A stretch of 8,321 bases of DNA from Lentisphaerota bacterium (GTDB lineage: Bacteria > Verrucomicrobiota > Lentisphaeria > Oligosphaerales > Oligosphaeraceae): assembly GCA_012799755.1 (NCBI GenBank), contig JAAZKQ010000484.1, forward strand, positions 1 through 8,321, in the 5' to 3' direction. This document shows, piece after piece, positions 5,884-8,321 of the stretch. The position numbers and the translations under genes were made by a program. The notes beneath the pieces were generated by a model. That model worked only from the letters and a program-made list of their open reading frames with translations. It was not told where the DNA came from and ran no database searches. Numbering within the stretch: the first letter of the stretch is position 1; every line of letters begins with the position of its first letter.

Positions 5884-7377
5884 TCAAGGCAGCGGCGTTA
5901 CCCGGCTGATCATCCGTCCGGGAACGCTCACGATGTGCATCACGGTGGTTTTGCCTGCTGAGACCGGTACGCTGATTGATTGTTGCATATTGGCGGCGCC
6001 ATGTGGCACTAAAACCAGCTCATGTTCACCGGCAGGCAATTCCAGGCGCGCCACCTGGGCATAGCGCGGCAAAAGCAGCCAGCTGCGCAAGTCCGGCTGC
6101 TCCAGCATTGCCATGGCTACGGTCGCGAGAAAGCCCGCCCCCATGCCCATGTGCTCTTGCATTTCATGCCCCGCAATGGCCTTCAGTGTCGCCCGGATGA
6201 CCATGCGCGTAATAATGCCCGGCATCTGCTCACTAAGGTCCTTCACGGCCAAGCCCTGCATATCGCAGGCCAGCTCGGTCACGGCCAACTTCTGACCACG
6301 ACGATTCTGAATGGCCAAGGGCGCCAGGCAATCCCTTATCTCCTCATAGTATGGGAAGGTGATATTGACCAGCGTCACCCCCGCGTCCGTCGGTATGGGC
6401 ACCGACAGCTGAAAACTCTGCTTTTCGTCCACATAATCCTGCTCGTAGAAAAACACCACAACGCCCGTATTCGGCAGCGGCGCTGCCCGCGCCGGCATCG
6501 GCTCAAGGCCAAATTCCTTCAGTTCCTCCTCGCGCCGCATGCGTCGTGCCAGGCGGCGAACGTCGTCCTGAAAGGTACGGCAGCCCGGCTGCAACTGCAA
6601 GGCCGTCTTGTAGGCCAGGTAGGCATTGCTCCAATCCTGCCGGCTCTCGTAATACATGCCGCTGAAATAGTAGACGTAGGCATTCTGGAAGGAATTGCGC
6701 ACGGTCGCGGCAGCGCGGTTCATGGCGGCCATCTGGTTTTGGAAGCCCGGCATGTCATCCACGGCCGAGTAAGCCTTTTCGTGTCCATCCTGCCGTTTTT
6801 TCTCCACGGCTTCCAGTTCTTCCCGGTAGCGTTTTTCGGCCTGGCCGATCTGGTAAACCAAGTTGTTCACCATGACGCCCAGGCTCTCGTAGTCATTCTT
6901 GGCCAGCATATTCAGCGTCTGCTGCTGCAAGAGCATGATGTGTTCGTAGCTGCGACCCGTGTAGGGCAGCGTTCGGTCGTTGACCATGGTCGCCATGATC
7001 TGACTGCCCGCGCCGCTCACGGTGTAGCGAGCCTTCTCGTCCTGTTCCTCGAAAAAGCTCATGGCAGCCAAGTAGTCGCTTATACTGCCGTCGAGATCGT
7101 CATTGATCTGCCGCAGGCGACCGCGTTCCAAGTACAGGAGCAAGCGGTCGTCATTGCTGCTTAGAGCGCTGCTCAGCTGCCCGGGGTCAGCCAAGCGCCC
7201 TTGCATTATCTCCAGCTTGACTTTGCCGATGACCTCCGGGTGCGTCTGGCAGCCGCTGCCAACAAGCAAGGCCAGCAGAGGCAATACGCAACAGACTGCT
7301 TGGCGCCGCCGGCGACGCCAAGCCGCTTGCCGTGTAGTCGGAGCGGGTGTCACTGTCGTTGTCATCCTCTCCACCAT
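5884..7377 (-). CDS. COG3014-type lipoprotein with TPR-like repeats
   Basis: A 497-residue predicted lipoprotein resembling the uncharacterised COG3014 family, which I recall next to LpoB and YcfL genes in other bacteria. A very basic stretch (Arg21-25) precedes a hydrophobic core (27-39) and Cys43 in LLVGSGC, a usable but atypical lipobox with Gly at -3. TPR-like helices occur at about 75-112 and clearly at 232-266 (YYFSGMYYESRQDWSNAYLAYKTAL region), separated by a charged probable coiled coil near 176-205. The C-terminal half has beta-rich segments and a family-like ending: DLRSWLLLPRYAQVARLELPAGEHEL (429-454). The start is uncertain: ATG 7377 begins 11 bases after the previous stop, with GAAGAG 7 bases upstream, while ATG 7365 follows a closer GGAGAGG. 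The tight spacing argues for co-transcription with the repeat protein. TPR domains suggest a scaffold role, which is inference. Confidence 0.8.
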   Translation of the reverse strand: MVERMTTTVTPAPTTRQAAWRRRRRQAVCCVLPLLALLVGSGCQTHPEVIGKVKLEIMQGRLADPGQLSSALSSNDDRLLLYLERGRLRQINDDLDGSISDYLAAMSFFEEQDEKARYTVSGAGSQIMATMVNDRTLPYTGRSYEHIMLLQQQTLNMLAKNDYESLGVMVNNLVYQIGQAEKRYREELEAVEKKRQDGHEKAYSAVDDMPGFQNQMAAMNRAAATVRNSFQNAYVYYFSGMYYESRQDWSNAYLAYKTALQLQPGCRTFQDDVRRLARRMRREEELKEFGLEPMPARAAPLPNTGVVVFFYEQDYVDEKQSFQLSVPIPTDAGVTLVNITFPYYEEIRDCLAPLAIQNRRGQKLAVTELACDMQGLAVKDLSEQMPGIITRMVIRATLKAIAGHEMQEHMGMGAGFLATVAMAMLEQPDLRSWLLLPRYAQVARLELPAGEHELVLVPHGAANMQQSISVPVSAGKTTVMHIVSVPGRMISRVTPLP

Positions 7378-7388
7378 TGCTCAGCTCT

Positions 7389-8075
7389 TCAGAATGCCGC
7401 ATTCAGCAAGACCATGAAGGGTACATTGGAATCGCTGATGACGTTGAACAGTCCCAGCTGCACGCCATTCATATTCTTGGTCATGTTGATCACACCGAGT
7501 TGCAGGCCATAAACGTCCTCGGCTTGATTAAAGAGCCCGAGTTGAATGCCCTCCAACCCGCCGGCGACATTGATGCAGGCCAGTTGCAAACCCTGCACAT
7601 CTGCAGAGATATTGCCGTAGTTGACCAAACCGGCCAACTGCAAGCCCTTGAACTCTCCCAGCACGCGGTTGCCAATGCCGGCAACTTGGATGGCCTGCGC
7701 ATTCTGGTTGACCTGATTCCACACCCCGGCAATTTCCAGCCCCATGACATCGCCATGGCTGAGATTGCCCAGCACGCCGAGATCAATGAAGCTGACGTTG
7801 TTGTGCAAACCGACAAATAGGTTCAAGCGCAAGCCCGTGACGTCCCAATCCTCAGCCGGGAACTGCGCCGGCGGAACCAAGCCGATGCTGATGGGGAAAA
7901 TGCCCGCCGACGGCACCGGCGCCGGATACACCTTGTCCGTCGGGTCGGCAATGCTCCGGCGTTGCGCCGGAGTCTCAATGACCGCCCGATGGTGGGAACG
8001 GTCCACCTGCGCTGACGCCGACGGCAGCGCCAGCGTCACCATAACGAAAAGAGCCAGTGTCAGCAAGGTCTTCAT
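7389..8075 (-). CDS. Secreted LA_2272-type surface repeat protein
   Basis: A 228-residue exported protein. Residues 1-22 are a Sec signal peptide (MKTLLTLALF start, cleavage near ASA|Q). After a Pro-rich segment (about 45-75), the rest is built of repeats with core G-[LIV]-Q-L-[GA]-x-x-N. The last four units have exactly 14 residues each (162-175, 176-189, 190-203, 204-217); earlier units at 112, 128 and 144 are 16, 16 and 18 long. This matches the repeat style of LA_2272-type surface proteins named from Leptospira. A strand-plus-turn unit of constant length suggests a beta-solenoid or stacked outer-surface fold. ATG 8075 has GAGGAG 8 bases upstream. It is the first gene of the minus-strand cluster, and a promoter candidate lies about 95 bases ahead. 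Its function is unknown; no enzyme motif is visible. Confidence 0.82.
   Translation of the reverse strand: MKTLLTLALFVMVTLALPSASAQVDRSHHRAVIETPAQRRSIADPTDKVYPAPVPSAGIFPISIGLVPPAQFPAEDWDVTGLRLNLFVGLHNNVSFIDLGVLGNLSHGDVMGLEIAGVWNQVNQNAQAIQVAGIGNRVLGEFKGLQLAGLVNYGNISADVQGLQLACINVAGGLEGIQLGLFNQAEDVYGLQLGVINMTKNMNGVQLGLFNVISDSNVPFMVLLNAAF
7425..7592 (-). repeat. Four tandem 42-bp coding repeats (14 residues each)
   Basis: These bases encode residues 162-217 of the surface repeat protein, four in-frame units with consensus G-[LIV]-Q-L-[GA]-x-[IF]-N followed by six variable residues. The DNA units have diverged, so the protein pattern is much clearer than the nucleotide one. This suggests an old repeat kept by selection on protein fold rather than recent slippage. 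Confidence 0.75.
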
Positions 8076-8235
8076 GCGTCATTCTCCTCTCAAGGCCATT
8101 AGGTTGCTCGGTGTACTCATTGGCATCATCCTGCAGCGAGCAGGGCCAACAGCGCTCGCCCCAGAGGCGATAATGATCTAAGACAGCAACTATGTCAGGA
8201 ATATCCTACGCATAGCTGCATCTCTTTCGCAGCGC
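8076..8235 (-). other. Leader region upstream of the minus-strand envelope operon
   Basis: This gap between an upstream gene end and the surface repeat gene carries the promoter candidate (8170-8198) and an inverted repeat GCGAGC (8136-8141) / GCTCGC (8154-8159) with a 12-base loop, which would lie in the 5' leader of the operon message. The inverted repeat could be a leader stem or an operator-like site; nothing in it identifies a regulator. Confidence 0.4.
8170..8198 (-). promoter_or_regulatory. Sigma70-like promoter candidate for the envelope operon
   Basis: On the minus strand CTGACA (8198-8193) matches five of six -35 bases and CATTAT (8175-8170) matches four of six -10 bases, with the ideal 17-base spacer. 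It lies in the only sizeable upstream gap of the six-gene cluster and would give a leader of roughly 85-90 bases. The match is fair but unproven, and promoter preferences of this organism are unknown. Confidence 0.4.
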
Positions 8236-8321
8236 TCACAGCATAATGGGCTTGCGGGCGCGATAACTCTCAACCTCAGCCTTAACGACGCGAATGGTCT
8301 GCTTGGCTGACGCCGGCGTCA
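8236..8321 (-). CDS. 3' end of an unidentified gene (partial at window edge)
   Basis: A frame open from the right edge for 27 complete codons ends at TGA (8236-8238). Most codons end in G or C, as in neighbouring genes, and the other strand is full of stops. The visible C-terminus is charged (VVKAEVESYRARKPIML). Too little is present to name a family. The 160-base gap with a promoter candidate between it and the repeat protein gene suggests a separate transcription unit. Confidence 0.45.
   Translation of the reverse strand, partial: TPASAKQTIRVVKAEVESYRARKPIML

Noticed and set aside
6022..7164. 380-codon plus-strand open frame opposite the COG3014-type gene
   Set aside because: His- and Gln-rich translation typical of an antisense shadow, no ribosome binding site or domain, and fully covered by a coherent lipoprotein gene.
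8079..8129. 16-codon minus-strand leader ORF ending just before the surface repeat gene
   Set aside because: It overlaps that gene's ribosome binding site and stops 3 bases before its ATG, which would suit translational coupling, but it has no proper ribosome binding site of its own and no attenuator-like codon run.
1..8321. CRISPR array, tRNA, rRNA, transposase or phage genes
   Set aside because: No spaced direct repeats, cloverleaf-like segments, ribosomal RNA motifs or transposase/integrase-like proteins were found on either strand.

Overview
The window is bacterial DNA, high in GC by eye, with dense protein-coding genes. Several proteins carry Sec or lipoprotein signal peptides, and there is an LpoB/YcfL pair, so the cell is Gram-negative (diderm). 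A CE7-family esterase with an extra N-terminal domain, present in tandem copies, plus palindromic 'tggaagtccgc'-type intergenic hairpins, recall the Planctomycetota-Verrucomicrobiota-Lentisphaerota/Kiritimatiellota group. That placement is inference, not proof. No tRNA, rRNA, CRISPR array or insertion sequence was seen.

Plus strand, 1-2164: two tandem copies of a secreted acetylxylan esterase / cephalosporin-C deacetylase (CE7/AXE1 family). The first is cut by the window edge and has a +1 frameshift in a run of seven C, but its catalytic Ser, Asp and His codons survive in two frames. The second (851-2164) is intact, with a signal peptide and complete triad. The 348-base gap between them has no gene. 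It holds two perfect hairpins, a 9-bp tandem repeat and a weak promoter candidate.

Minus strand, 8075 down to 2242: six genes in one direction, probably mostly one operon. In transcription order: (1) a secreted protein with LA_2272-type surface repeats, including four exact-length 14-residue units; (2) a COG3014-type TPR-containing lipoprotein; (3) an exported protein joining a CsgG/LpoB-like domain to a PEGA domain; (4) a YcfL-like (DUF1425) lipoprotein; (5) an LpoB-like lipoprotein; (6) an enolase-superfamily enzyme of the NSAR/OSBS-like type. The gap after the third gene and the gap after the fifth each hold a hairpin without a U-run. A fair sigma70-like promoter (17-base spacing) lies ahead of the first gene, and the 3' end of an unidentified minus-strand gene reaches the right edge.

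Genes 2-5 look like an envelope module. LpoB activates penicillin-binding protein PBP1b in E. coli, where ycfL is its neighbour. Here the pair is joined by a second LpoB/CsgG-like protein with a PEGA domain, a TPR lipoprotein and a surface repeat protein. This larger set, possibly with a peptidoglycan-related epimerase at its end, is the most interesting system in the window. The esterases at the left point to polysaccharide breakdown and are convergent with the envelope operon, so they are probably functionally separate.
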